Shown piece by piece: positions 1 to 7,646 of a stretch of DNA of 25,524 nt. Within the stretch, counting starts at the first letter, position 1. Each line of letters opens with the position of its first letter. The DNA is from an uncultured Bacillota bacterium. GTDB lineage: Bacteria > Bacillota > Clostridia > Lachnospirales > Lachnospiraceae. A program made the position numbers and the translations under genes. The notes under the pieces are model-generated. The model was not told the DNA's origin and searched no databases. It was given only the letters and a program-made list of their open reading frames with translations. The stretch covers positions 1 through 25,524 of the forward strand of contig CATWQE010000037.1 in assembly GCA_958352855.1 (NCBI GenBank), given 5' to 3'.

Positions 1-364
1 CCTGAAGTACCTGTGAAAAATTCACACCCATTGCTGTCGCCTCTTCGTTCAGCCACTCTGGTATGCTCAGTGTCTTTTTCACTGCTTTTGAATTATGTTT
101 CCGTAAATATTCCTGCATATCAAACTCTACAATCACAAGTGTTCCGTCTTCTCCCTGGATTCTGTCTATTTCGGAAGGTACTGGAATCTCCTCTTTTTCT
201 TCCTTTCTGTTTACTAATGCAAGACCCAAAGCCTCTACTGCCATTTCATATGCCTGCTGCATATCATCTCCCTCAGTCAGACACTCCGGAATATCCGGAA
301 ATGAAATCCAGAAACCGCCCTCTTCTGCTTTGTGAAAAATTGCCGGATAAAATAATTTGCCCAT
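1..364 (-). CDS. hicB: HicB-family antitoxin, C-terminus cut by window edge
   Basis: The reading frame starts at ATG 364-362 behind a strong GGAGG and runs through the left edge without a stop, giving at least 121 residues. The N-terminal half (about residues 1-55, starting MGKLFYPAIFHKAEEGGFW and continuing through an FPDIPECLTEGD stretch) matches the HicB fold, a partly degraded RNase H-like domain that binds and blocks the HicA mRNA interferase. The C-terminal part (KKTLSIPEWLNEEATAMG) looks like a ribbon-helix-helix DNA-binding segment, as in HicB proteins that repress their own promoter. It lies 35 bases after the remains of hicA, in the usual hicA-hicB order. The antitoxin looks intact as far as visible while its partner is broken. 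The family call is by motif resemblance only. Confidence 0.85.
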   Translation of the reverse strand, partial: MGKLFYPAIFHKAEEGGFWISFPDIPECLTEGDDMQQAYEMAVEALGLALVNRKEEKEEIPVPSEIDRIQGEDGTLVIVEFDMQEYLRKHNSKAVKKTLSIPEWLNEEATAMGVNFSQVLQ

Positions 365-399
365 ACGTAATACCTCCATCTCTATTTCAGAAACAGGGC

Positions 400-503
400 T
401 TATTTCAACCCCGCTTGTTTGAGTATTGCCTGCTCCAATCCTCTTTTCATAGCCTTGGAGTGATAAGGAACCACCACTGTTTTTCCATTGGTGTCATTGG
501 CAT
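400..503 (-). pseudogene. hicA: hicA toxin remnant with internal deletion and frameshift
   Basis: A good ribosome binding site (AAGGAGA) precedes ATG 503-501, which opens with MPMT, the usual first residues of this HicA subgroup. That frame then reads only 18 codons to a TGA at 449-447. In another frame, from about 492 to the TAA at 402-400, the sequence encodes a recognisable HicA C-terminus (TNGKTVVVPYHSKAMKRGLE and on to QAGLK). Normal HicA proteins are about 60 residues; here roughly the 4 first and 30 last residues remain, out of frame. The middle, including the conserved glycine and the catalytic histidine of the GSHxxY/M motif, is missing. The toxin should therefore be inactive. An assembly error is possible but less likely than a real deletion. 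Confidence 0.75.
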
Positions 504-534
504 TTTATGTATCTCCTTTCCTTATCATGTCTTT

Positions 535-563
535 ATTTTATCACGTATTCTTACGTATATCAG
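535..563 (-). promoter_or_regulatory. putative hicAB promoter
   Basis: On the minus strand, CTGATA (563-558), a 17-base spacer and TAAAAT (540-535) preceded by TGA form a plausible sigma-A promoter with extended -10, about 30 bases before the hicA start. TACGTA (552-557) and the related CACGTA (542-547) lie in the spacer, where a HicB ribbon-helix-helix repressor could bind. Confidence 0.4.
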
Positions 564-595
564 CATTTACCACATATCTTTACATATTTTTTCCT

Positions 596-1012
596 CTAGC
601 TGTTCTTCACAAATTCTCTTCCGCATTTCGGACAGCGGATACTTACTTTTCCCTTTCCTTTCGGAATTCTGATTTTCTGTTTGCACTGAGGGCAGGTATA
701 AATATGAAATTCTTTTCTCTGCTGCTGAATGTACTTACTCTTTCCGAAAAATCTGCGGACACGATTTTCCACAGCCAGATACTTCTGATTCTCCGCATAC
801 CGCTTTGAAATATTTCTGGAAAACATCCGGTAATAAATCAAAATAATCAGCAGGAATTCCCAGGATGTAAGAAGCACGCTAAAATAAGCATTTCTCACAA
901 ACAGGTTTCCCACCGCACACACCATCAGCACAATCAGGAGAAACATATTTAACCGGTCTGTTCCGTATCTCCCGTACATAAATTTTGCAAACTTTTCTTT
1001 TATTTTATTCAT
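596..1012 (-). CDS. Small membrane protein with C-terminal zinc ribbon
   Basis: 138 residues. Two hydrophobic segments (about residues 22-42 and 46-64) are followed by a basic stretch and a C-terminal pair of CxxC motifs (CPQCKQK and CPKCGREF) that form a typical zinc ribbon on the cytoplasmic side. No enzymatic motif is visible. The start is ATG 1012-1010, 4 bases after the stop of the flavodoxin gene upstream, so the two are almost surely co-transcribed and translationally coupled. Similar short membrane zinc-ribbon proteins are widespread in Lachnospiraceae without known function; the ribbon might bind nucleic acid or a partner protein. I do not recognise a specific function. No convincing terminator hairpin is visible behind it. 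Confidence 0.8.
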   Translation of the reverse strand: MNKIKEKFAKFMYGRYGTDRLNMFLLIVLMVCAVGNLFVRNAYFSVLLTSWEFLLIILIYYRMFSRNISKRYAENQKYLAVENRVRRFFGKSKYIQQQRKEFHIYTCPQCKQKIRIPKGKGKVSIRCPKCGREFVKNS

Positions 1013-1016
1013 GTCT

Positions 1017-1538
1017 CTACGCTTCCCTTTTTATTTTCTCAAATACTTCCTTCACAAACACTCTGGCATTCTGCAAATCTTCCTTATCCGGATGCAGCAT
1101 GGCCATATCAAAATTTTGAATCATGGCATTCACCTGTCTGGCATTTTTTTCATTTTTCATGCCCATATATTTCTGCCTTACAGAAATGGGCATCTTTCCC
1201 TGACAGATATAGGCGCCCAGGTATTCATTGTCATCTTCAATAAAGACTTTAATATTGTCTTCCAGTTTCTTATAATACTCCGGGCTGTTTCCCATACCGC
1301 AGGTGCCAAATAAAGCTATTTTTTTCCCTTCCAGACTTCCAAGATAATCCAGGACTTCCACGCTGGCTGTTCCCCGGTCTGTCCAGAAGCCTATGAAATA
1401 AAGGTCTGCCATGTCATAATTGGTCTGCCCGTCTAACAGGGCAATATCCTTACTATTTCCCGGAATTGCTTCAAAAATCGTTTTTGCCAGCATTTCCGTA
1501 TTTCCGGTTCTGCTCTTATATAGAACCTGTGTCTTCAT
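1017..1538 (-). CDS. Small flavodoxin family protein
   Basis: 173 residues from ATG 1538-1536, preferred over an ATG 18 bases further upstream because GGAAGGA sits about 9 bases before it, while the upstream ATG has no clear ribosome binding site. The N-terminus carries a flavodoxin beta strand and phosphate loop (VLYKSRTGNTEMLAKTI) for FMN binding. The GFWTDRGTAS segment and the IALFGTCGMG strand-loop fit the short flavodoxin family often annotated Flavodoxin_3. It should be a cytoplasmic FMN electron carrier. The redox partner is not in the window. Relatives of this size accompany bilirubin reductase in some gut clostridia, but no such reductase is seen here, so I do not assign that role. 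It overlaps nothing and is followed after 4 bases by the zinc-ribbon gene. Confidence 0.85.
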   Translation of the reverse strand: MKTQVLYKSRTGNTEMLAKTIFEAIPGNSKDIALLDGQTNYDMADLYFIGFWTDRGTASVEVLDYLGSLEGKKIALFGTCGMGNSPEYYKKLEDNIKVFIEDDNEYLGAYICQGKMPISVRQKYMGMKNEKNARQVNAMIQNFDMAMLHPDKEDLQNARVFVKEVFEKIKREA

Positions 1539-1572
1539 ACTACTCATTCCTTCCATTCTCTGTCTTAGCTCT

Positions 1573-1578
1573 ATTCTA
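1573..1578 (-). promoter_or_regulatory. putative extended -10 for flavodoxin operon
   Basis: TAGAAT on the minus strand preceded by TGA gives an extended -10, about 35 bases before the preferred start codon. The -35 region (T-rich) is poor, so this is a weak call. Confidence 0.3.
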
Positions 1579-1639
1579 TCACCAAAACAGCGGAAAAAAT
1601 ATTTCGTGATTCTTAAAAATTATAAATACTCTCTAAATT

Positions 1640-2533
1640 CTAACGGATATGCACATCCATCTGAGGAAATGGAATCTCAATTCCTTCCTCATCAAAAGCC
1701 AGCTTAATCTCTTCATTCAGGCGCCATTTAGTAGGCCAGTACTGCTCTGTATTTACCCACGCCCGAAGTCCCAGCATAATACCGCTGGCTCCCAGTTCAT
1801 CCACAAACACCTGCATTTCCTGGTCTGACAAAACATGTTCATCCTCATGGAGGAGACGTTCCAAAATACTCTTCGCTTTCTTCAAATCAGAAGAATAGGC
1901 AATCTCTACTTTGATTTCCAGCTTTCTCTGGTCCCTTGCCGTTACATTGACAATGCTGGCGCTGGTGAGATTACCGTTTGGAATGGTGATTCTCCGGTTA
2001 TCCACAGTGGACAGGGTTGTGTAAAACAAATCAATCTTTACTACAGTTCCTTCCTGTTTGTCCGTACACTCAATAATATAATCTCCCACTGCAAAAGGCC
2101 GCAGAATCAAAATAATCACACCGCCGGCCAGGTTGGATAACCCGCCCTGCAAAGCAAGACCAATGGCAACACCACTGGAAGCCAGGAGCGCTGCAATAGA
2201 GGACTCCTTCACCCCGAAGCTGGTGGCAATGGTAATAATCAAAAGTCCATATAAGGTTGCCTTTACAAAGGAAGACACAAACTGCGTGACTCCGGTATCT
2301 GCATTTGCTCTTTTCATGGACGCCACAATAATTTTGCACAGCTTATGAATCAACTTGCTGGCAATCACATAGACCAGAATTGCCAACAACACTCTTCCCG
2401 CAAAATTTCCAATTAACGGTATCTTTGTTTCCCAGTAATCCCAGGTAAGATACTGCTCAAAAAATCCCCGTAAACCTTCTGTCTCCAGGGTTTCTCCTAC
2501 TTCTCCAAGTACATCTGTTAAAAAAATTCTCAT
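1640..2533 (-). CDS. mscS: MscS-type small-conductance mechanosensitive channel
   Basis: 297 residues, close to the 286 of E. coli MscS. A hydrophobic N-terminal half has segments at about residues 45-62 and 90-108. It is followed by the pore-lining TM3 with its glycine/alanine pattern (LLASSGVAIGLALQGGLSNL, about 117-136) and the LRPFAVGDYI turn leading into the beta domain (GTVVKIDLFYTTL and NRRITIPNGNL). The C-terminal alpha/beta domain ends in EGIEIPFPQMDVHI, a classic MscS ending. It would release osmolytes on hypo-osmotic shock at the plasma membrane. The gene follows glgB by 73 bases with a hairpin between. A perfect 12-base palindrome (2542-2553) covers its AAGGA ribosome binding site. 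Its own promoter is not evident, so it may depend partly on readthrough from glgB. Confidence 0.93.
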   Translation of the reverse strand: MRIFLTDVLGEVGETLETEGLRGFFEQYLTWDYWETKIPLIGNFAGRVLLAILVYVIASKLIHKLCKIIVASMKRANADTGVTQFVSSFVKATLYGLLIITIATSFGVKESSIAALLASSGVAIGLALQGGLSNLAGGVIILILRPFAVGDYIIECTDKQEGTVVKIDLFYTTLSTVDNRRITIPNGNLTSASIVNVTARDQRKLEIKVEIAYSSDLKKAKSILERLLHEDEHVLSDQEMQVFVDELGASGIMLGLRAWVNTEQYWPTKWRLNEEIKLAFDEEGIEIPFPQMDVHIR

Positions 2534-2547
2534 AAATCCCGTCCTTT

Positions 2548-2601
2548 AAAGGAGGCCGCCGCGAAAAGCGCCTATTTTGCCTTTTGCGCGACAGCCTCTT
2601 T
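2548..2601 (-). terminator. Hairpin behind glgB (imperfect terminator or repeat element)
   Basis: Arms at 2587-2601 and 2548-2563 pair with one bulge and G-U pairs in the minus-strand RNA (AAAGAGGCUGUCGCG with CGCGGCGGCCUCCUUU). It starts 5 bases after the glgB stop. The 3' arm is followed by UUUAAAGG and not by a run of U, so it may stop transcription only partly. The loop contains AAAATAGGCGC (minus strand), also present near the ilvB hairpin. On the plus strand the other arm is followed by a T-rich tract. Confidence 0.55.
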
Positions 2602-2606
2602 ATTTT

Positions 2607-5090
2607 TTATTTTTCCTGTTTCTTTCTTCTTACCGTTTTTTTCAGTTTTGACTCTTCCGTTTTTTCTGCCTTCACTGATTTCTCAGGCTTCTCTGTTATT
2701 TCCGCCTTTTTTGGCTTTTTCTCTTCCTGCACAGTTTTCGCTGGTTTGGAAGGTTTGGCTTCATACTTCTTTTCTTCCTGCTGGCGCTCCGCCTCAATTT
2801 TTTCCTCCAGTGTTTTTCTTACTTTTGAAATTTTCGGCGTTTTTTCCTCTGCTTTCTTCTCTGCCTTTTTTGTCTCATTTTTTGTAAAAGAGAAAATCTG
2901 TACAGACAGCGGCGCTACGTTAATCACGATGGAATGCTTCCGCTCATCGCACTCTTCTTTTTTTGATGCCTTGACCCTGGCATTCACCACACCACTGCCG
3001 CCGAATTTCTTGGCATCACTGTTGAAGATTTCCTTATATTTGCCGGGATACGGCACGCCCATCTGATATTTTGGATAAGCTACATCAGAGAAATTACATA
3101 CAAAGACTAAGGTGGTATCCCGCTTTTTCCCTTTTCGCATAAAGGTCAGCATACTCTTATCATATTCCATGTGATTAATCCACTCAAAACCAGCGGCGTC
3201 ATAATCCATTTCATACAAAGCCGGCTGTTCTTGATACAAGGTCCATAATGCCTTCATATAATCCTGCATCTGTTTGTGCTGCCTGTCTTCTAACAGCTCC
3301 CAGTCCAGACCTCTCTGCTCTGACCATTCCCGCTCCTGGGCAAACTCCTGTCCCATGAACAAAAGCTTTTTGCCAGGATGTCCCAGCATAAATCCATAGG
3401 CAGCTCTTAAATTGGCAAATTTCTTCTCTTTTTCTCCCGGCATCTTATTCAGAAGAGAACCCTTTCCATGTACCACCTCATCATGGGAAAGACTCAGCAG
3501 AAACTTTTCACTGTAAGCATAAACCATGCTAAAGGTCAGCTCATCATGGGCGCCGCCCCGAAACAGCGGGTCTTTGCACATATAATCAATGAAATCATTC
3601 ATCCATCCCATATTCCACTTATAGTCAAAGCCCAGTCCGTCCTCCTCTACCTTGCCAGTAATCTGAGGCCATGCGGTAGATTCTTCCGCAATCAGCAGCA
3701 CGTCAGGATGTTTTTTCTTACAAATAGAATTCAGGTGTTTCAAAAACTCAATGGCTTCCAGGTTTTCATTGCCACCGTAAATATTTGCCACCCATTCTCC
3801 ATCATTTTTTCCGTAGTCCAGATACAGCATGGACGCCACTGCATCCATACGGATACCGTCTGCATGGTATTTCTCAATCCAGAACAAAGCATTGGAAATC
3901 AGGAAGTTCTTTACCTGTGGGCGTCCATAATTATAAATCAGGGTTCCCCAGTGAGGATGCATCCCCTGTCTTGGGTCCAGATGCTCATAAAGGCAGGTCC
4001 CGTCAAAGTTTGACAGTCCAAAGGTATCCTTTGGGAAATGTGCCGGCACCCAGTCCAGAATCACGCCGATTCCCTGCTGATGCATGTAATCCATAAAATA
4101 CATAAAATCTTCGCAAGTTCCGTATCTGCTGGTAGGGGCATAATATCCCGTCACCTGATATCCCCAGGACTCATCCAGAGGATGCTCCATAACCGGCATC
4201 AGCTCCACATGGGTATAGCCCATCTCCTTTACATAAGAAGCCAGCATGGGAGCAATTTCCCGATAATTATAAAATACCCTCTCCTCATCCTCCGGTTTTC
4301 TCCAGGAGCCAAGATGCAGCTCATAAACAGCCACAGGTTTCTTCTCATCCTGAAGCTGTTTACGCTCCTTCATCCACCTGGCATCCTCCCAGGAATACTG
4401 GTTCAGATCCGTCACAACAGAGGCTGTATTTGGACGCATTTCCGCCTCATTTCCATAGGGATCTGATTTCAGATAGACCAGGGAGCCTTTTGCTTTGATT
4501 TCATATTTATACAAAGCTCCCGGCTTCAATCCAGGAATAAACAGTTCGTAAATGCCGGAGATACCCAGACGGTTCATCTGATGAACTCTTCCGTCCCACT
4601 GGTTAAAATCTCCTACCACACTGACACGCATGGCATTTGGCGCCCAGACTGCGAAATACACACCTCCCACTCCTTTGATTTTCATGGGATGCGCGCCCAG
4701 CTTCTCATAAATGTTATAGCAGATTCCTGCATCAAACTGCTGCTCCTCCTCTGGAGTAATCTGGCTTTCAAAGGCATATGGGTCATAAAACTTCTCTGTT
4801 CTTGTCCCGCCATTTTCCTCATAGGTCGCTTCCAACTGGTATTTTGGAATCTTGTCTCCCGAAAGCAGCGCTGCAAAAAATCCAGCTTCATCCTCCATTA
4901 CCATATCACAATCCTGTTTTCCTCTTCCAGGAAGCACCTTCACCTTTTGGGCGCCTGGAAGAAAACACTGAATTAAAATTCCTTCTTCGGTTACTCTTGG
5001 GCCTAAAATCTTCTTTGGTTCACTTTCTTCGGAATATACAATGGCTTCGATTTCAGCCCAATCCATCATTTCATATAATTTGTCAGACAT
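2607..5090 (-). CDS. glgB: 1,4-alpha-glucan (glycogen) branching enzyme with charged tail
   Basis: 827 residues from ATG 5090-5088, with GGAGG 9 bases upstream; an in-frame GTG three codons earlier abuts that GGAGG and cannot be the start. The enzyme cuts alpha-1,4 chains and reattaches them by alpha-1,6 bonds. An N-terminal beta-sandwich (CBM48-like, VYFAVWAPNAMRVSVVGDFN) precedes a GH13 barrel. Active-site motifs are visible: DGIRMDAV (nucleophile Asp near 416), LLIAEEST (acid Glu near 469) and LSHDEVVHGKGS (Asp near 537). A C-terminal all-beta domain ends near 737. Beyond it lies a tail of about 90 residues in which about 53 are K, E or R, not found in typical GlgB proteins. No other glg gene is near. 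A strong promoter faces it (5113-5141). Confidence 0.95.
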   Translation of the reverse strand: MSDKLYEMMDWAEIEAIVYSEESEPKKILGPRVTEEGILIQCFLPGAQKVKVLPGRGKQDCDMVMEDEAGFFAALLSGDKIPKYQLEATYEENGGTRTEKFYDPYAFESQITPEEEQQFDAGICYNIYEKLGAHPMKIKGVGGVYFAVWAPNAMRVSVVGDFNQWDGRVHQMNRLGISGIYELFIPGLKPGALYKYEIKAKGSLVYLKSDPYGNEAEMRPNTASVVTDLNQYSWEDARWMKERKQLQDEKKPVAVYELHLGSWRKPEDEERVFYNYREIAPMLASYVKEMGYTHVELMPVMEHPLDESWGYQVTGYYAPTSRYGTCEDFMYFMDYMHQQGIGVILDWVPAHFPKDTFGLSNFDGTCLYEHLDPRQGMHPHWGTLIYNYGRPQVKNFLISNALFWIEKYHADGIRMDAVASMLYLDYGKNDGEWVANIYGGNENLEAIEFLKHLNSICKKKHPDVLLIAEESTAWPQITGKVEEDGLGFDYKWNMGWMNDFIDYMCKDPLFRGGAHDELTFSMVYAYSEKFLLSLSHDEVVHGKGSLLNKMPGEKEKKFANLRAAYGFMLGHPGKKLLFMGQEFAQEREWSEQRGLDWELLEDRQHKQMQDYMKALWTLYQEQPALYEMDYDAAGFEWINHMEYDKSMLTFMRKGKKRDTTLVFVCNFSDVAYPKYQMGVPYPGKYKEIFNSDAKKFGGSGVVNARVKASKKEECDERKHSIVINVAPLSVQIFSFTKNETKKAEKKAEEKTPKISKVRKTLEEKIEAERQQEEKKYEAKPSKPAKTVQEEKKPKKAEITEKPEKSVKAEKTEESKLKKTVRRKKQEK

Positions 5091-5112
5091 AATCCGCACC
5101 CTCCTTTTTTTT

Positions 5113-5141
5113 ATTTTATCATCAAACTATTCTATTGTAAA
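5113..5141 (-). promoter_or_regulatory. glgB promoter
   Basis: Minus strand: TTTACA (5141-5136), exactly 17 bases, then TAAAAT (5118-5113) with a TGA extension in front. This is a close match to a sigma-A promoter, giving a leader of about 15-20 bases before ATG 5090. Confidence 0.6.
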
Positions 5142-5203
5142 GCCATTGGAAAATTCATCACTCTGCTGATTTGCATAATTTTCATTTTTTATTTCAGAAA
5201 TCA

Positions 5204-5232
5204 TTGTGCATTTTCTATATATCAAGTATAAT
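5204..5232 (+). promoter_or_regulatory. hydCBA promoter
   Basis: Plus strand: perfect TATAAT at 5227-5232, 17 bases after TTGTGC (5204-5209). The leader to ATG 5285 is about 45 bases and ends in a GGAGG ribosome binding site (around 5271-5275). No clear Rex operator or other inverted repeat was seen. Confidence 0.6.
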
Positions 5233-5284
5233 AGAAATAACTTCGTTTAGAGAGGTTTACTATCTTATGAGGAGGTAACAAAGC

Positions 5285-5764
5285 ATGCTTGACCAAAGTT
5301 ATTATGAAAAAGCTGACGAAATTATTGAATTCTATGGCCGCAAAGCAAGCTCTTTAATTCCCATTATGCAGGACATTCAGGCTGAATACCGCTATCTGCC
5401 CGGTGAATTACTGACTTATGTTGCAAAAGAAATCGGGGTTCGCGAGGCAAAAGCCTACAGTGTGGCAACCTTTTATGAAAACTTTTCTTTTGAGCCAAAG
5501 GGAAAGTACATTATCAAGGTCTGTGACGGAACTGCCTGTCATGTGCGTAAATCCCTTCCGATTCTGGAAGCTCTGCAAAAGGAACTGGGACTCAGCAAGA
5601 AAAAACACACCACCGATGACATGCTTTTTACAGTGGAGACCGTTTCCTGTCTTGGCGCCTGCGGATTAGCGCCCACCATGACTGTAAACAATGAAGTCTA
5701 CCCATCCATGTCCCCTGAAAAAGCCCTGGAATTAATTGCACAACTGCGAGGTGAGAATGTATGA
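5285..5764 (+). CDS. hydC: NADH-dependent [FeFe]-hydrogenase, NuoE-like subunit HydC
   Basis: 159 residues, the usual size of NuoE/HydC. It has an N-terminal helical bundle (ADEIIEFYGRKASSLIPIMQ), then a thioredoxin-like [2Fe-2S] domain. The cluster ligands are Cys in VCDGTACHVR and SCLGACGLAP. In the trimeric HydABC complex it is the small electron-transfer subunit next to the flavin subunit. It is the first gene of the operon, with GGAGG about 10 bases before ATG 5285. Its TGA overlaps the ATG of hydB by four bases (ATGA), a sign of translational coupling. It could also be annotated as NADH:ubiquinone oxidoreductase 24 kDa subunit, but the hydrogenase downstream decides its role. Confidence 0.93.
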   Translation: MLDQSYYEKADEIIEFYGRKASSLIPIMQDIQAEYRYLPGELLTYVAKEIGVREAKAYSVATFYENFSFEPKGKYIIKVCDGTACHVRKSLPILEALQKELGLSKKKHTTDDMLFTVETVSCLGACGLAPTMTVNNEVYPSMSPEKALELIAQLRGENV

Positions 5765-7635
5765 TAATTGAAAACAGAGATGCTTTATTAAAAGAGCGGG
5801 AAGACGCCCAAAAAGAACTGAACTCCTATAACTGCCGAATCCTGGTGTGCGCCGGAACCGGCTGCGTTGCTTCTGGTTCCGAAAAAATTTATCAGAAGAT
5901 GTTAGAATTATGCAGGGATTTAGAAGGAGTCACCGTAGAATTTCAAAAAGACGTGCCTCATATTGGCGCTATTAAAACCGGCTGCCAGGGTATCTGCGAA
6001 CTTGGACCTCTGGTAAGAATCGAACCTCTGCATTATCAATATGTAAAAGTACAGGAAGAAGATTGTACTGAAATCTTCCAGCGCACTGTTCTGAACAAAG
6101 AGCCGGTAGAACGGCTGTTTTATAAGAAAAACGGGGAAAGCTTTGCTTCTCCTGACGAAATTCCTTTCATTGCAAAGCAGACGCGGATTGTTCTGGAAAA
6201 CTGCGGAAAGTTTGACGCAGAATCCTTGGACGAATACATAGCTTCCGGCGGCTACGACGCCCTGGCAAAGGCGCTCTTTGACATGACTCCGGAAGATGTT
6301 TTAGAAGAAGTAGACAAATCCAAACTCCGGGGAAGAGGCGGCGGCGGCTTCCCTGCAGGAAGAAAATGGAAACAGGTGGCAGCTCACAAGGACGTAAAAG
6401 AACACTATGTGGTATGTAACGGTGATGAAGGTGACCCGGGAGCCTTTATGGACGGAAGTGTTATGGAAGGCGACCCATACCGCCTGATTGAAGGTATGTC
6501 TATTGCCGCTTATGCGGTAGGCGCACAGGAAGGTTATATTTATGTACGTGCAGAGTATCCTCTCTCTGTTGCCCGGCTTCGCAAAGCCATTCGTCAGGCA
6601 GAGGAAAAAGGTCTGTTAGGTGATAACATCCTTGGAACGGATTTCTCCTTCCACATGCATATTAACCGGGGCGCCGGCGCTTTTGTCTGCGGTGAAGGTT
6701 CTGCCCTTACTGCTTCCATTGAGGGTGACAGAGGTATGCCGCGTGTAAAACCACCCCGTACTGTAGATAAAGGTCTGTGGGCAAAACCAACGGTTTTAAA
6801 CAATGTAGAAACCTTTGCCAATGTTCCCGGCATTATCTTAAAGGGCGCAGACTGGTTTAAGACCATTGGTACAGAGGGAAGCCCCGGAACCAAAACCTTC
6901 TCCATTACAGGAGCCATTGAAAATACAGGGCTCATTGAAGTTCCCATGGGAACTACCTTAAGAGAAATTATCTATGACATTGGCGGCGGTATTAAAGGCG
7001 GCGGTGATTTCAAGGCCATTCAGATCGGCGGTCCTTCCGGCGGCTGTTTAACTGCCGACCATCTGGATGTGGGACTGGATTTTGATAATGTGAAGAAATA
7101 CAATGCTATTATGGGCTCCGGCGGTTTGGTTGTTATGGATGAAAATACCTGTATGGTAGAGGTTGCGCGATTCTTCATGAGCTTTACCCAGCGGGAATCC
7201 TGCGGAAAATGTGTACCTTGCCGGGAAGGCACCAAGCGGATGCTGGAAATTCTGGAACGGATTGTAAACGGTGAGGGCAAACTGGAAGATCTGGATACTC
7301 TGGAAGAGCTGGCAACCATGGTAAAAAGCATGGCTCTTTGCGGACTTGGAAAGAGCGCGCCTCTGCCTGTTATCAGCACCCTGAAAACCTTCCGCAAGGA
7401 ATATGAGCAGCACATTCTGGAACACAAGTGCGTTGCCAAGAACTGTACTGCCATGAGAAAATATGTAATTAACCCTGAATTTTGCAAGGGTTGTGGAAAA
7501 TGTGCCAAAAACTGTCCGGTGGGGGCTATTACCGGTGTCCGCAAGGAAGCTTACCACATTAATCCAAATCTCTGTATTAAATGTGATGCCTGTCTGGAAA
7601 ACTGCGCATTTGATGCAGTATATGTTGAATATTAG
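5761..7635 (+). CDS. hydB: NADH-dependent [FeFe]-hydrogenase, NuoF-like flavin subunit HydB
   Basis: 624 residues, with the extended architecture of bifurcating hydrogenases. Residues 1-110 are a thioredoxin-like [2Fe-2S] domain (VCAGTGCVASGS and TGCQGICELG). About 150-480 is the NuoF core with the glycine-rich FMN/NADH loop (RGRGGGGFPAGRKW, near 190-203) and GDEGDPGAF. The [4Fe-4S] ligands are ESCGKCVPCREG (481-487) plus a later Cys near 527. The C-terminus (570-624) carries two ferredoxin-type clusters (CKGCGKCAKNCPVG and CIKCDACLENC). The subunit binds NADH and FMN and splits or merges electrons between NAD and ferredoxin. It overlaps hydC by 4 bases and lies 11 bases before hydA, in the hydC-hydB-hydA order known from Thermotoga and Moorella. 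Confidence 0.95.
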   Translation: MIIENRDALLKEREDAQKELNSYNCRILVCAGTGCVASGSEKIYQKMLELCRDLEGVTVEFQKDVPHIGAIKTGCQGICELGPLVRIEPLHYQYVKVQEEDCTEIFQRTVLNKEPVERLFYKKNGESFASPDEIPFIAKQTRIVLENCGKFDAESLDEYIASGGYDALAKALFDMTPEDVLEEVDKSKLRGRGGGGFPAGRKWKQVAAHKDVKEHYVVCNGDEGDPGAFMDGSVMEGDPYRLIEGMSIAAYAVGAQEGYIYVRAEYPLSVARLRKAIRQAEEKGLLGDNILGTDFSFHMHINRGAGAFVCGEGSALTASIEGDRGMPRVKPPRTVDKGLWAKPTVLNNVETFANVPGIILKGADWFKTIGTEGSPGTKTFSITGAIENTGLIEVPMGTTLREIIYDIGGGIKGGGDFKAIQIGGPSGGCLTADHLDVGLDFDNVKKYNAIMGSGGLVVMDENTCMVEVARFFMSFTQRESCGKCVPCREGTKRMLEILERIVNGEGKLEDLDTLEELATMVKSMALCGLGKSAPLPVISTLKTFRKEYEQHILEHKCVAKNCTAMRKYVINPEFCKGCGKCAKNCPVGAITGVRKEAYHINPNLCIKCDACLENCAFDAVYVEY

Positions 7636-7646
7636 GAGGGCTTATT

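Noticed and set aside
13..672. 219-codon plus-strand frame at the left end
   Set aside because: It runs antisense across hicB, hicA and the end of the zinc-ribbon gene, all of which show family motifs on the minus strand; its product has no recognisable pattern.
1017..1538. BilS-type bilirubin-reductase flavodoxin
   Set aside because: Size and family are compatible, but no bilirubin reductase gene lies nearby and the sequence alone does not separate this from other small flavodoxins.
3468..4466. Overlapping plus-strand frames opposite glgB
   Set aside because: glgB is fully conserved on the minus strand across this stretch; the antisense frames carry no motif and lack ribosome binding sites.
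5088..5099. GTG start for glgB four codons in all upstream
   Set aside because: The GTG touches the GGAGG ribosome binding site; ATG 5090-5088 has the right spacing.
5233..5284. Riboswitch or Rex operator in the hydCBA leader
   Set aside because: The leader is only about 45 bases and shows no inverted repeat of TTGTGA type or stable folded element.
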